Assembly (NCBI GenBank): GCA_016712315.1
Contig: JADJRG010000013.1
Coordinates: 1,648,001-1,712,000, forward strand
Direction: 5' to 3'
Length of the DNA stretch: 64,000 bases
From: Nannocystis sp.
GTDB lineage: Bacteria > Myxococcota_A > Polyangia > Nannocystales > Nannocystaceae
Part shown: piece after piece, positions 8,403-17,400 of the stretch
How the letters are laid out: the number at the start of each line of letters is the position of its first letter
Numbering within the stretch: position 1 is the stretch's first letter
Program-made: the position numbers and the translations under genes
The notes under the pieces: model-generated
Seen by the model: the letters and a program-made list of their open reading frames with translations, nothing else
The model's database searches: none
What the model was told of the DNA's origin: nothing

Positions 8403-10154
8403 CTAGGGGTACTCGGTGAGCACGTGCACGTCTTTGTGGTCGCTGAGGTAGACGGCGCCGCTCAAGTCGGCGCGGATCGTGAGGCCCTCGGGCAGGTTGA
8501 CCTTGGTGCTCGCGGCGCCGATCTCTTGGCCAGCGGGGGTGTACTCGAAGTGATGGACGGTGCGGTTCTGCTGGGGGGTGATCCAGTTGTAAACCTCGCC
8601 GAGGATGAAATTGTCGCCGCGCAGGGGGATCTCCTGGTGGCGCATGCGGAAGGAGTCGTAGCAGTGGCCGCCGTTCCAGGTCTCAAAGTCGATGGTGGCG
8701 CGCTGCGCGTCGGCGGTGATCGAGCCGTCGGCGGCGTAGAAGCGCATCTTGATCAGGGTGCCCGTCGGCCGCCAGAGGAAGACGAAGTTGGACTTGTCGT
8801 TCATGCCGACGGTGAAGCCGTCGTACCAGTAGTGGTAATCGACGGACATGTGCACGGCGGCGTTGTCCTTCCAGGAGCCGTCGGCGTTGAAGCGGCGGTA
8901 GTAGATGCCGTTGCCGCTGTGCACTTGGGCGGCGACGACGCCCTCGCCGGTGGCCTGGTTGACGGCGAGGTGGGTGCCGTAGACGGCGCCGATGTTAAAG
9001 GCGACCGCTTGAGCCTTTTTGACGGCGCCGTCGGCGCTGAGGTGGACGATCTGGGTCTCGCTCGGGGAGACGGCGACGACGGCGTTGCCGACGGCGTCGA
9101 TCGCGGCGTCGTACATCTCGCCATAACCGTTGGGGATCGCGAGGGCGGTGCCGCTGGCGACGATCGGCTGGCACTTGTCGTCGAGCAGGGCGTAGCGGAT
9201 CTGGCTGTTTGGCTGGCCGTTGCCGGCCTCTAACCAGGTGAGGAGGACCTTTTGCGACTGGCGGGCGATGTGTATCTCGGGCCAGGCGGTGCCGGCGTTG
9301 CTGGTGTAGGTCGCGGCGATGAACTCGGCGCGGCGCAGCGAGCGGTCGCCGTTGTAGCAGGTGACATAGAGGTTGGGCTTGGCGTCGCGGACGAGCACGA
9401 GGGCGCCGTCGCCGGCGACGTCGTAGTCGGTGTGCGCGGGGCCGAGGTCGAGCACGACCTCGGTGTCGCAGGCGTCTGGTAGGCCGTCTTGATCGAAGTC
9501 GAGGTCGTCGTCGCCCTTGGGGCAGATGTCGTCGGCGGTGCAGATCCCGTCGGCGTCCGGGTCGTCGGGGTTGTCGAGGGGGCAGGCGTCGCAGGCGTCA
9601 GGCGCGCCGTCGGCGTCGGCGTCGAGGGCGTCGTCGCCGTCGAGGCAGGCGTCACAGGCGTCGGGTACGCCGTCGGCGTCGTCGTCGAGGGCGTCGTCGC
9701 CGGCGAGGCAGAGGTCGCAGGCGTCAGGCACGCCGTCGGCGTCGGCGTCGCTGAGGTCGTCGCCGGCGGGGCAGAGGTCGCAGGCGTCCGGGACGGTGTC
9801 GTCGTCGGCGTCGGGGCCTTCGGCGCCTGGTCCGCAGGGAGGATCGCCGGTGGGATCGCCGGTGGGGTCGCCCGAGGTCGTGATGGCGTCGGTGGTCGCC
9901 GAGGTGGTCGCCGAGGTGGTCGACTCGCCAGAGGAAGAAGAGGAAGAGGACGTGCTCGTCGCGCCGCCGCTGCTAGTGCTCGCGGCGCTCGAGGTGCCTG
10001 GATCGCCGGTGGTCGAGGTGGTGGCGCCTGATGAGTCGCTGTCCGAGTCGGAGCCTTGTGTGTCGCTCGCGGAGGAGATCGCGTCGTCACCGCAGCCGAC
10101 CACGAGGCCGAGGAGAGCGACCACCCACCGCCGATGCTTGATCCTCATCGCCAT
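8403..10154 (-). CDS. Lipoprotein with thrombospondin type-3 calcium repeats
   Basis: 583 residues. The signal peptide has a lipobox at VVGC (Cys21). A Ser/Thr/Gly-rich linker runs to about residue 105. Residues about 110-230 hold six or so Asp-rich repeats of the form DADGVPDACDLC, matching thrombospondin type-3 repeats that bind Ca2+ and pair Cys residues. The remaining ~350 residues are a beta-rich region with repeating LVRDAKPNLYVTCYN-type strands, possibly a beta-propeller; I cannot name it. It is probably outer-membrane anchored and surface exposed, stiffened by calcium. A TAGCGT hexamer stands 6 bp before ATG 10154 with no Shine-Dalgarno sequence. It is the first gene of a likely two-gene unit with the IgGFc-binding-type lipoprotein. 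Confidence 0.85.
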   Translation of the reverse strand: MAMRIKHRRWVVALLGLVVGCGDDAISSASDTQGSDSDSDSSGATTSTTGDPGTSSAASTSSGGATSTSSSSSSSGESTTSATTSATTDAITTSGDPTGDPTGDPPCGPGAEGPDADDDTVPDACDLCPAGDDLSDADADGVPDACDLCLAGDDALDDDADGVPDACDACLDGDDALDADADGAPDACDACPLDNPDDPDADGICTADDICPKGDDDLDFDQDGLPDACDTEVVLDLGPAHTDYDVAGDGALVLVRDAKPNLYVTCYNGDRSLRRAEFIAATYTSNAGTAWPEIHIARQSQKVLLTWLEAGNGQPNSQIRYALLDDKCQPIVASGTALAIPNGYGEMYDAAIDAVGNAVVAVSPSETQIVHLSADGAVKKAQAVAFNIGAVYGTHLAVNQATGEGVVAAQVHSGNGIYYRRFNADGSWKDNAAVHMSVDYHYWYDGFTVGMNDKSNFVFLWRPTGTLIKMRFYAADGSITADAQRATIDFETWNGGHCYDSFRMRHQEIPLRGDNFILGEVYNWITPQQNRTVHHFEYTPAGQEIGAASTKVNLPEGLTIRADLSGAVYLSDHKDVHVLTEYP

Positions 10155-10261
10155 CGGATCACGCTACTAGGAGCGCCGCCCGTCTGACCAGCGCGGGCTG
10201 AGAGCCGGCCGACCGGACGGGCGGCGCGCCGACGCGCTCGACCTGCCTTGTGTGGTTCGAT

Positions 10262-10278
10262 CTGTCTTACAGGACAGG
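10262..10278. repeat. CTGTC-N6-GACAG palindrome in intergenic gap
   Basis: CTGTCTTACAGGACAGG lies in the 148-bp gap between two minus-strand genes. The half-sites CTGTC/GACAG are separated by six bases, as in the element at 3152-3169, and the spacer also ends in CAG. It could be an operator or a small dispersed repeat; no T-run follows. Confidence 0.4.
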
Positions 10279-10302
10279 TCGTAGCTGCGCCTCGGGCGAC
10301 GC

Positions 10303-11064
10303 TCAGCCGGCGAAGGGCTGGAAGAGGCCGAAGTGGCCGCCCGTGGGGTCGGCGATCACGGCGATCCGGCCGACCTTTGGGACCTCGATCAGCGGCGCGA
10401 CGACCTGGCCGCCGAGCCGCTCCGCGCGGCTCCGCGCGGCCTCGAGCGCCTCGACGACCACGTAGGTGAGCCACATCGCGGGCATGCCGATGGCCTCTTG
10501 GAGATCAGCGACGCCCTCGGCGGAGGTGGGGCCGACGCCGAAGACGATCCCGCCGGCCGGCGAGGGCTGCTCGACCCAGCCGATGACGTCGCGGTAGAAG
10601 CGGCGCGCGCGCGCGGGGTCGGAGGAGGAGAGGGTCTCCCAACAAAACTCGCCGAGCTGGGGGATCTCCGGCGGTGTGTCGCCGTTGCTCGAGTGGAGCA
10701 GGCCGAGGGCGGCGTGGTCGAAGTCCATGATCATCGCGATCCGGCCGACTTGGGGGACGTCCATGGGCCCGAAGGCGACGGCGCCGCCGCCGGCCTCGGC
10801 GGCCTTGGCGGCGGCGTCGACGTCGGTCACGGAGACGTAGCTGGCCCAGAAGGAGGGCATGTTGGGATCTGGCTTTTGGGTCAGGCCTGCGACCCCGCGG
10901 TCGCCGATCTGGGCGATCGGGTAGTCGGGCTCACCAGGGCCCATCGGCATGTTTTTAAAGCTCCAGCCGAAGAGCTCGCCGTAGAAGCCCTTGGCTCGCT
11001 CGAGATCGCTGGTCATCAGCTCGCGCCAGACGACGCGGCCAGGGGTGTGCTTGGGAAGGTTCAT
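10303..11064 (-). CDS. Two-domain VOC (glyoxalase/dioxygenase-fold) protein
   Basis: 253 residues made of two vicinal-oxygen-chelate modules, about 8-130 and 138-252. Each starts with the typical W/F-E-L-x-S/T-x-D-x-x-x-A-x-x-F-Y pattern (VWRELMTSDLERAKGFYGEL; WETLSSSDPARARRFYRDVI) and ends with a D-P/F...GLL/F pattern (DHAALGLLHS; DPTGGHFGLFQP). Related proteins are annotated as glyoxalase/bleomycin-resistance or hydroxylase-like. The metal ligands are not obviously complete, so catalysis and substrate are unknown; it is cytoplasmic. It is transcribed divergently from the cysteine desulfurase over a 228-bp gap in which I see no strong motif. Confidence 0.85.
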   Translation of the reverse strand: MNLPKHTPGRVVWRELMTSDLERAKGFYGELFGWSFKNMPMGPGEPDYPIAQIGDRGVAGLTQKPDPNMPSFWASYVSVTDVDAAAKAAEAGGGAVAFGPMDVPQVGRIAMIMDFDHAALGLLHSSNGDTPPEIPQLGEFCWETLSSSDPARARRFYRDVIGWVEQPSPAGGIVFGVGPTSAEGVADLQEAIGMPAMWLTYVVVEALEAARSRAERLGGQVVAPLIEVPKVGRIAVIADPTGGHFGLFQPFAG

Positions 11065-11292
11065 GCGTGATCACTCCGTGGGGTTGCCCCTTCAAATGAA
11101 GGAGGCGGCCGACATATCACGGGTCGGCGCCGGTGTGCGACTTCGAGCGTGCGTAAACCAGCACGCGGAGCCGTGAAACTGGGGGCGATCCGCAGAGTTT
11201 GGGCAGCACGGGCGAAATAGGGGCCCAAAGCGGTGGTTCGGGCGGGTGCGCTGGCTTGACCACCCCCGCGGCGGGGGCAGACGCTGGAGTCG

Positions 11293-12447
11293 ATGAGCGC
11301 GCCGGATGACCCGATCTACCTCGACTACAACGCGACCACCCCGCTGTTGCCCGAGGTCGTCGACGCGATGCTGCCGTACCTGCGCGAGCACTTCGGCAAC
11401 CCGTCGAGCGGGCACGTCTATGGGGCGCGGGCGAGCGCGGCGATCCGGCGGGCGCGTGCGCAGGTCGCGGGGCTGCTCGGCTGCGACGCCGACGAGATCA
11501 TCTTCACGTCCGGGGGGACGGAGGCGAACAACTTGGCGATCCGCGGGGCGACGGAGGCGCAGCCGGGGCGCCGCGGCGTGGTGACGACGGTGATCGAGCA
11601 CCCGGCGACGGCGCGGCCCTGTGCGTGGCTCGAGAGACATGGCTGGAAGGTCACGTGGGTCGGGGTCGACGCGGACGGCCGCGCGCGGGCGGACGAGGCG
11701 ATCGCGGCGATCGACGGCGCGACGGCGCTGGTGACCGTGATGCACGCGAACAACGAGACGGGGGCGCTACAGCCGGTGGAGGCGCTGGCGGCGGCGGCGC
11801 GAGCGGCAGGGGCGGCCGTGCACAGCGACGCGGCGCAGTCGGCGGGCAAGGTGCCGGTGAAGGTGGACGCGCTGGGGGTAGATCTGCTGTCGATCTCGGG
11901 CCACAAGCTGTATGCGCCGAAGGGGGTCGGCGCGCTGTACGTGCGGCGGGGGGCCCCGTTGGCGCCCTTTACGCTCGGCGCGGGCCACGAGCGGGGGCTG
12001 CGTCCGGGTACGGAGAACGTGGCGGGGATCGTCGGGCTCGGCGTGGCCGCGGAGCGGGCGGAGGCAGAGCTGGAGGCGCTGGGGCCGCGGCTCGGCGCGC
12101 TGCGGGACGCGCTGTGGGGGCGACTGGCGGCGGAGATCCCCACAATTGTGCTCCATGGCCACCCGACGCTGCGCCTGCCGAACACGCTCAACGTGCGCTT
12201 CCCTCGCGTGAGCGGGGCGGACCTGCTCGCGCTCTGCCCCGAGATCGCGGCGTCGACGGGCTCGGCCTGCCACAGCGCCGAAGAGAGCGCGACGGCGGCG
12301 ATCCTGGCGATGGGGGTGAGCCCCGGTGAGGCGGTGGGGGCGATGCGCCTGACGCTCGGGCGCGGGACGACCGCGGCGCAGATCGAGCGCGCGGCGCTGG
12401 CGCTGGTCTCAGCGTGGCGCCGCCTCAGCGCGGAGGCGAGGTCGTAG
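11293..12447 (+). CDS. Cysteine desulfurase (NifS/IscS family)
   Basis: 384 residues, a full-length class V aminotransferase-fold enzyme. It removes sulfur from L-cysteine as a persulfide for Fe-S clusters or tRNA thiolation, using PLP. Visible residues: N-terminal YLDYNATTP; His103 stacking on PLP (IEHPA); Asp179 (HSDAAQSAGK); the PLP lysine Lys205 in SISGHKLYAPKGVGALYV; and the active-site Cys326 in ASTGSACHS. GGAG stands shortly before ATG 11293. No IscU, IscA or regulator gene is adjacent, so it appears to be a stand-alone desulfurase rather than part of an isc or suf operon. Its stop codon abuts the stop of the convergent methyltransferase gene with no gap. Confidence 0.95.
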   Translation: MSAPDDPIYLDYNATTPLLPEVVDAMLPYLREHFGNPSSGHVYGARASAAIRRARAQVAGLLGCDADEIIFTSGGTEANNLAIRGATEAQPGRRGVVTTVIEHPATARPCAWLERHGWKVTWVGVDADGRARADEAIAAIDGATALVTVMHANNETGALQPVEALAAAARAAGAAVHSDAAQSAGKVPVKVDALGVDLLSISGHKLYAPKGVGALYVRRGAPLAPFTLGAGHERGLRPGTENVAGIVGLGVAAERAEAELEALGPRLGALRDALWGRLAAEIPTIVLHGHPTLRLPNTLNVRFPRVSGADLLALCPEIAASTGSACHSAEESATAAILAMGVSPGEAVGAMRLTLGRGTTAAQIERAALALVSAWRRLSAEARS

Positions 12448-13593
12448 TCACGCTCGCCGCTGCACGCCGGCCTCGGTGAGGCCGTAGGCGAAGAGCTCCA
12501 TGCGGTTGCTGGGGAGCTGCGTGGCGCGCACCTCGACCATGCCCATCGCCTCGATCATGCGCAGCCAACCATCGAGGTGACGGAGCGCGCGCCAGTCGTC
12601 GAGCTTGAGGGTGCAGAGCACGCCCATCAGCGCGGGCCGCGGGGCGGCGGCGAGGCGCGCGACGGTGCGGAGGGCGACCTGCGGGGCGCGGTTGACGTCG
12701 CAGAGCACCCAGTGGAGCGCGGTCGGGAGGTCGCGGCGCTGCACCTGGCTCATCGGCGCGTTGTGATAGATGAAGCGCGCGCCGCTGGCGTGTCGGGTCG
12801 TGAGCACGACCGGGTCCATGACGCCGGTGTCGACGCCGTGCACGGTGAGGCCGCGGCGGAGCAGCGCGTAGCTGGCGCCGCCCGGGGCGCTGCCGAGCTC
12901 GAGCGCGACGTCGCCGGCGCGCACGGGGGCGCGGGACCAGGCGATCGCCTCCTCGAGCTTGCGGTAGGCGCGTGATGGCGCCTGGGGGGGGATCGGCTGC
13001 GATAGGAGCAGAGGAGCCTGTCCTCCGGGCCAGGCGAGTCGAGCGGGGTGGTGGCGGTGGTGACCGAGGTAGAGCGGCTCGCCCTCGGCGACGATGACGT
13101 CGATGACGTGATCGCCGGGCTCCGCGGCCTCGCCGAGCAGGAGGGGGCGACCTTCGGGCCACAGCGCGAGCAGCTCCGCGCGGATGAGCGCGGCGGCGCC
13201 GCCGATCAGCGCGTCCGCGGGGGCCTCTCCGGGGCGCCATCGGTCGCGCTCAAAGACGTGCAGGCGCAGCGGCAGCGCGGAGGAGGTCGCTTCGGCGATC
13301 ATCGCGACGGCGGCGGCCGGGTCGCTCGCTCGGCCGATGCCGCGGCCCCAGGCGCGGGCGAGCGGCGAGGGGGCCGCCTCGGGGTCGTCGCTGGCGAGGC
13401 GCGGCCCGGCGCGCTTGAAGGTGACGAGCCCGGGCCGGGAGTAGGCCGGGCGCAAGGAGGGTTCGCGCGCGACCGCGTCGCTCTTGAGCGCCGACTCGGC
13501 GCCGACTTGGCAGGTACAGAAGAGGAACTCGCCGGCAGAGGGGGCGCTCACGCGGGCGCGAGTCTGCCGGCTCGGCGCGGCGCTGGCAATCAC
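12448..13593 (-). CDS. RlmM-like 2'-O-ribose methyltransferase
   Basis: Up to 381 residues. The C-terminal RrmJ/FtsJ-type methyltransferase domain has SAM motif ALELGSAPGGASYALL (230-245) and the K-D-K-E catalytic set of 2'-O-methyltransferases: Lys212 (AYRKLEEA), Asp299 (WVLCDVN), Lys330 (CTLKLDDW), Glu366 (NRMELFAYG). The N-terminal ~200 residues fit the THUMP-bearing part of RlmM, which methylates C2498 of 23S rRNA in Escherichia coli; the same role here is inferred from architecture. Two GTG starts are possible, 13593 and 13551; the second begins nearer the family-like segment GEFLFCTCQVGAE. It is convergent with the desulfurase, stop to stop. Confidence 0.85.
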   Translation of the reverse strand: MIASAAPSRQTRARVSAPSAGEFLFCTCQVGAESALKSDAVAREPSLRPAYSRPGLVTFKRAGPRLASDDPEAAPSPLARAWGRGIGRASDPAAAVAMIAEATSSALPLRLHVFERDRWRPGEAPADALIGGAAALIRAELLALWPEGRPLLLGEAAEPGDHVIDVIVAEGEPLYLGHHRHHPARLAWPGGQAPLLLSQPIPPQAPSRAYRKLEEAIAWSRAPVRAGDVALELGSAPGGASYALLRRGLTVHGVDTGVMDPVVLTTRHASGARFIYHNAPMSQVQRRDLPTALHWVLCDVNRAPQVALRTVARLAAAPRPALMGVLCTLKLDDWRALRHLDGWLRMIEAMGMVEVRATQLPSNRMELFAYGLTEAGVQRRA

Positions 13594-13617
13594 GCGGGCC
13601 GCGGCGCGGCGCGGAGC

Positions 13618-14010
13618 TCAGGCGTCGGCGGGGCCGTGGTCGATCGTCAACACTAGCGCGCGCGGGACGGTGACGGCGGCCTCCATCCACACCTCGTCGT
13701 CCTCGCCGCGAAGCTCGCCGTGCAGGCGCGCCGCGCCGGCGTCGTCGCGGCTGAGCTCGAGGGTGAGGGCCTCGCGGATCGAGGGGTGCTCGAGGTCGCC
13801 GCGGGCGGAGATGACGGTGACGCGCGCCTCGATGTGCCGAGCGTCGTCGCGCACGGCGACGCGGACGCGGCCGCAATTGATCGCGAGCTCGAGCGTGCGG
13901 AGCCCGCGGGCGTCGAGGCGGAGGTGGCGGACGTAGACCGGCGCGGGCGCGCGGAGCTCGCGGGTCAGGGTCGGCTGCGTCTGGGAGATCTCAGGAGTAG
14001 AGCTGAGCAT
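13618..14010 (-). CDS. Small hypothetical protein
   Basis: 130 residues from ATG 14010, chosen because GGAGG lies 9 bases upstream; the frame is open further back but without a ribosome site. The composition is acidic and basic mixed, with predicted beta strands (VYVRHLRLDARGLRTLELAI; VRVAVRDDARHIEARVTVI; VWMEAAVTVPRALVLTIDHG) and no signal peptide or membrane segment. I do not recognise the family; the pattern of long strands resembles a small beta-sandwich, possibly a chaperone-like domain. It lies 24 bp upstream of the RlmM-like gene on the same strand and may be co-transcribed with it. Confidence 0.6.
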   Translation of the reverse strand: MLSSTPEISQTQPTLTRELRAPAPVYVRHLRLDARGLRTLELAINCGRVRVAVRDDARHIEARVTVISARGDLEHPSIREALTLELSRDDAGAARLHGELRGEDDEVWMEAAVTVPRALVLTIDHGPADA

Positions 14011-14421
14011 GGGGGCGTCCTCCGCGCAGGCTCGCCGGTGTCGCCCCGCCGCGCAAAAAAGCCGCAAAAAGCTCGTCGGCGATCGCGTCGACCGAGCCGT
14101 GAGGTCGGCCGGTCCGCGGGGGCCCGCAGCGGCGCGAGCAGAGGCGGCGGCGAGCTCGGTCGTGATCGCGCTGGTTGTGATCGCGCGGCGGTGACCGTGC
14201 TCCGCGGCGCGTCAGCCTCGGTCGGTGACGCGGGTCCTTGGCGATACAAAGACCGCGGTCGCGGCGCGCGATGTGACAGCTCGCGAAGGCGCGAGGAGAG
14301 GCGCGAAGGCGCCCTTCAGGCTGTTTTCGCGCCCTAACACGCGCCTGGAGTGAGGGCCGATCTTGTTATAGTGCGAACCCCTCGCGCGCCGTGATGGCTC
14401 GAGCGGAGGAGCAGGATAGGT
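14011..14421 (+). promoter_or_regulatory. Divergent intergenic region with probable promoter of the giant TPR gene
   Basis: This 411-bp gap separates the divergent small gene from the giant TPR gene and shows no convincing reading frame. Near the right end TATAGT (14367-14372) is a good -10 hexamer in a GC-rich background; no clear -35 is seen 16-18 bp upstream. A leader of about 45 bases with GGAGGAG before ATG 14422 follows. The GC-rich segment around 14285-14320 has repeated GCGCGAAGGCGC blocks that could pair. Otherwise I see nothing specific. Confidence 0.5.
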
Positions 14422-17400
14422 ATGAACACCAATAATGATCCGGCAGTCGAGCAGTCCCTAGCAGCCGCCCTCCGCGCGGCTGAGAGCTCCACCGACAGCG
14501 ATGACGCTTGGGATCACCTGGAGTCGATCGCGGAGTCGATGCAGCGCCCCGACGAGGTTGCGGGCCTCTACCGTGAGCTGCTGCGCGGGCCGCTGGCGCC
14601 GGCGACCCGCGGCCGGCTGGCCGAACGGGCGGTGCGCTTCCACGAGGAGTGGTACGGCGATCAGCCGGGGGTGATCACCGACCTGCTGGCGCAGATCCTC
14701 GAGCGCGATCCGTCGGCCCAGTGGGCGCTCGATCGACTCACGGTCGCGCTCACCGCCCGCGAGGACTGGGACGCGCTGCTCGAGGTCTACGACCGCGTGC
14801 TGGTGATCGTGAAGGACGACGCGGTGCGCCGGCAGCTCCTCGCCGACGCGGCCCACGTCGCGAAGGAATTCGCGGACAAGCCCGGCCTCGCGGCCGACTA
14901 CTTGATCCGACTGCTGGCGCTCGAGCCAGAGAACCTCAAGCTCGCGGCGACGCTCGAGCGCCTGCTCGAGCGGCTGGAGCGCTGGCAGGATCTGGTCAAC
15001 CTGTGGGAGGGGCAGCTCGGGCAGCTCGCGCCGCTCGAGGCGCGTGATCTCCGGGTGAAGATCGCGGCGCTGATCCTCGACCGCCTGCGCACTCCGGGGG
15101 CGGCGCTGGCGATCCTCCACCGCGTGCTCGAAGAGCACCCCGGCTACGGCCTCGCCTGTGAGGCGCTGGAGCGGGTGCTCGCCGCCCAAGACGCCGCGAT
15201 CGACGAGCGCCGCGCGGCGCTGGGGCTGCTCCGCAAGAGCTACGACGCCGACGACCGCACGGACGACACGATCCGCGTCCTCGAGGTCGCGCTGAGCTTC
15301 GCGACCGACGACGACCGACGGGTGCTCTTCCGCGAGCTCGGTAACCGGCTCGCGCTGCGCGGCGAGGACGTGCGCGCGCTCAGCTACTACGGCGAGCTGC
15401 TGCGGCTGGTGCCGGGCGACGTGGACGCGCGCAAGCAGCTCCGGCAGCTCGCCGGCCGCGCCTCGCGCCATGACCTGCACGCGGACGCGCTGATCGCCGC
15501 GGCGGCGGCGACCGAGGGCGGCCAGCGCCTCGCGCTCGTCCTCGACGCCGCGCAGATCCGACGAGATGTCCTCGGGGACAGCAAAGGCGCGGTCAAGCTG
15601 TTCCGCCAGGTGCTCGACGACGAGGACGCGGACGCGAACTCGGCGCTGATCGCCGCGCACAGCCTCGCGAACCTGCTGACCGAGGAGAAGCAGCGCGGCC
15701 AGCGGCTGGCGGTGCTCGAGCGGCTGGCGGGCCTCGAGAAGGCGCCGGCGATCCGGCAGGCGATCCTCGGCGAGGCGGCGACCTTGGCCGAGGGGCTGGG
15801 CAAGCGCGAGCGGGCGCTGGCGATCTGGCAGCATCGCCTCGAGATCTACGCCGACGACGTGGAGGCGATGAGCGCGGTGATCCGCCTGCTCGAGTCGCTC
15901 GAGCGCTGGGAGGACCTGGTGATCGGCCTGCTCCGCCGCGCGGCGGCGCCGGTGATCGACCTGCAGCGCCGCTCCGACTTGATGAAGGCGGCCGACCTGC
16001 TCGCCTTCCGCCTCGGCGACATCGACAAGGCGATCGACACGCTGATGCAGGTGCGAGAGGGCTTCGGCGAGGACCCCGAGGTGCTCAAGGCGCTCGACCG
16101 GCAGCTCACCGCGTGCGCGCGCTTCGGCGAGCTCGCGGGGCTGCTCGAGCGCTCGGCGGCGACGGCGGCGATCCACACCGGATGGTTGTATGTGCGCTCC
16201 GCCGAGATCCACCTGCGCGACCTCGGGGACGTCGAGGCGGCGGCGCGCCTCTACGGCGCGGCGCTGAGCTTCGATCCGGCGCGTAAGGAGGCGCGGGCGG
16301 GCCTGCGCGAGGTGCTGCCGAACGAGGCGTGCACGGAGATCGCCGCGCGGGCGCTGCTCGACGCCTACCGCCGCACCGACGATTGGCCGGGGATCCTCGA
16401 GCTGCTCGATCCGCGGCTGCGGATCGCCTCCGGCGACCAAGAGCGCGCGGCGATCCTGGGCGAGGCGGCGCGGATCTACGAGTCGAGGGCGGACGATCGC
16501 GCGCAGGCGCAGCTCACGCTCGCGCGGGCGCTGGTGCACGATCCCAGCGACCTCGCGCGCGAGCACGAGCTGCTGCGCCTCGCGGCGGTGACGCGCTCCT
16601 GGGCCGAGACCGCCGAGGCGCTGGGGCAGGCGGCGGAGCGCTGCGCGGACACGCCCGCGCGCGCGGCCCAGCTTTGGTTCACCCGCGGGTCGATCCTCGC
16701 GCGCGAGCTGCACCACGTCGAGGCGGCGAGCGCGGCCTTCGGCCGGGCGGCGGAGCTGGAGCCGCAGCGGATCACGTATCAAGAGGCGGCGGCGCGCAAC
16801 GCGGCGCGCGCGGGTCGCTGGTCGCAGGCGGCGCAGTCGACGGTGCGGGCGCTGCGGGGCAATGAGCGCCACGATCGCTCGCTGCTCGACGAGATGGAGG
16901 CGGCGGCGCGCGCGGCGGCGGCGTGGCGCGAGCTCGCCGACGCGATGAGCGCGGCGCTGAAGGGCGAGGGCGACGCGATCGATCCGACGACCGGGCGGCG
17001 GGTCGAGCTGGCGATCGCGGCCTGGTACGACCGCGCCGGCGCGGCGGCTGAGGCGACCGCGGCGGCGGCCCGCGCGGTCGCGCGTGATCCCAACGACGTG
17101 GAGGGGCTGCGGGCGCTGGCGGCGCGCCTGCGCGGCGGCGCGGTCGAGGCCCGCGTCGAGGTGCTGTTGAAGATCGACGCGATCACGGTGAGCGACCTCG
17201 ACGCGCTGCGTGAGGCGGCCGCGTTGGCGCTCGAGTCGAGCGACGTCGAGCTCGCGCGCTCGACGTTGTATCGCCTCTACCGCAAGGCGGCGCGGATGTG
17301 GTCGCGCGCGGAGGAGGCGACCGGCCGCCATCAGCCAGAGTCGTCGGCGCTATGGGCGCTCGAAGAGGTGAGCAGGCGGACGCCGCCCGACGTGGCGGCG

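Noticed and set aside
14458..17331. Another long minus-strand frame opposite the first part of the TPR gene
   Set aside because: Same reason: composition typical of antisense frames in high-GC genes and no start signal.
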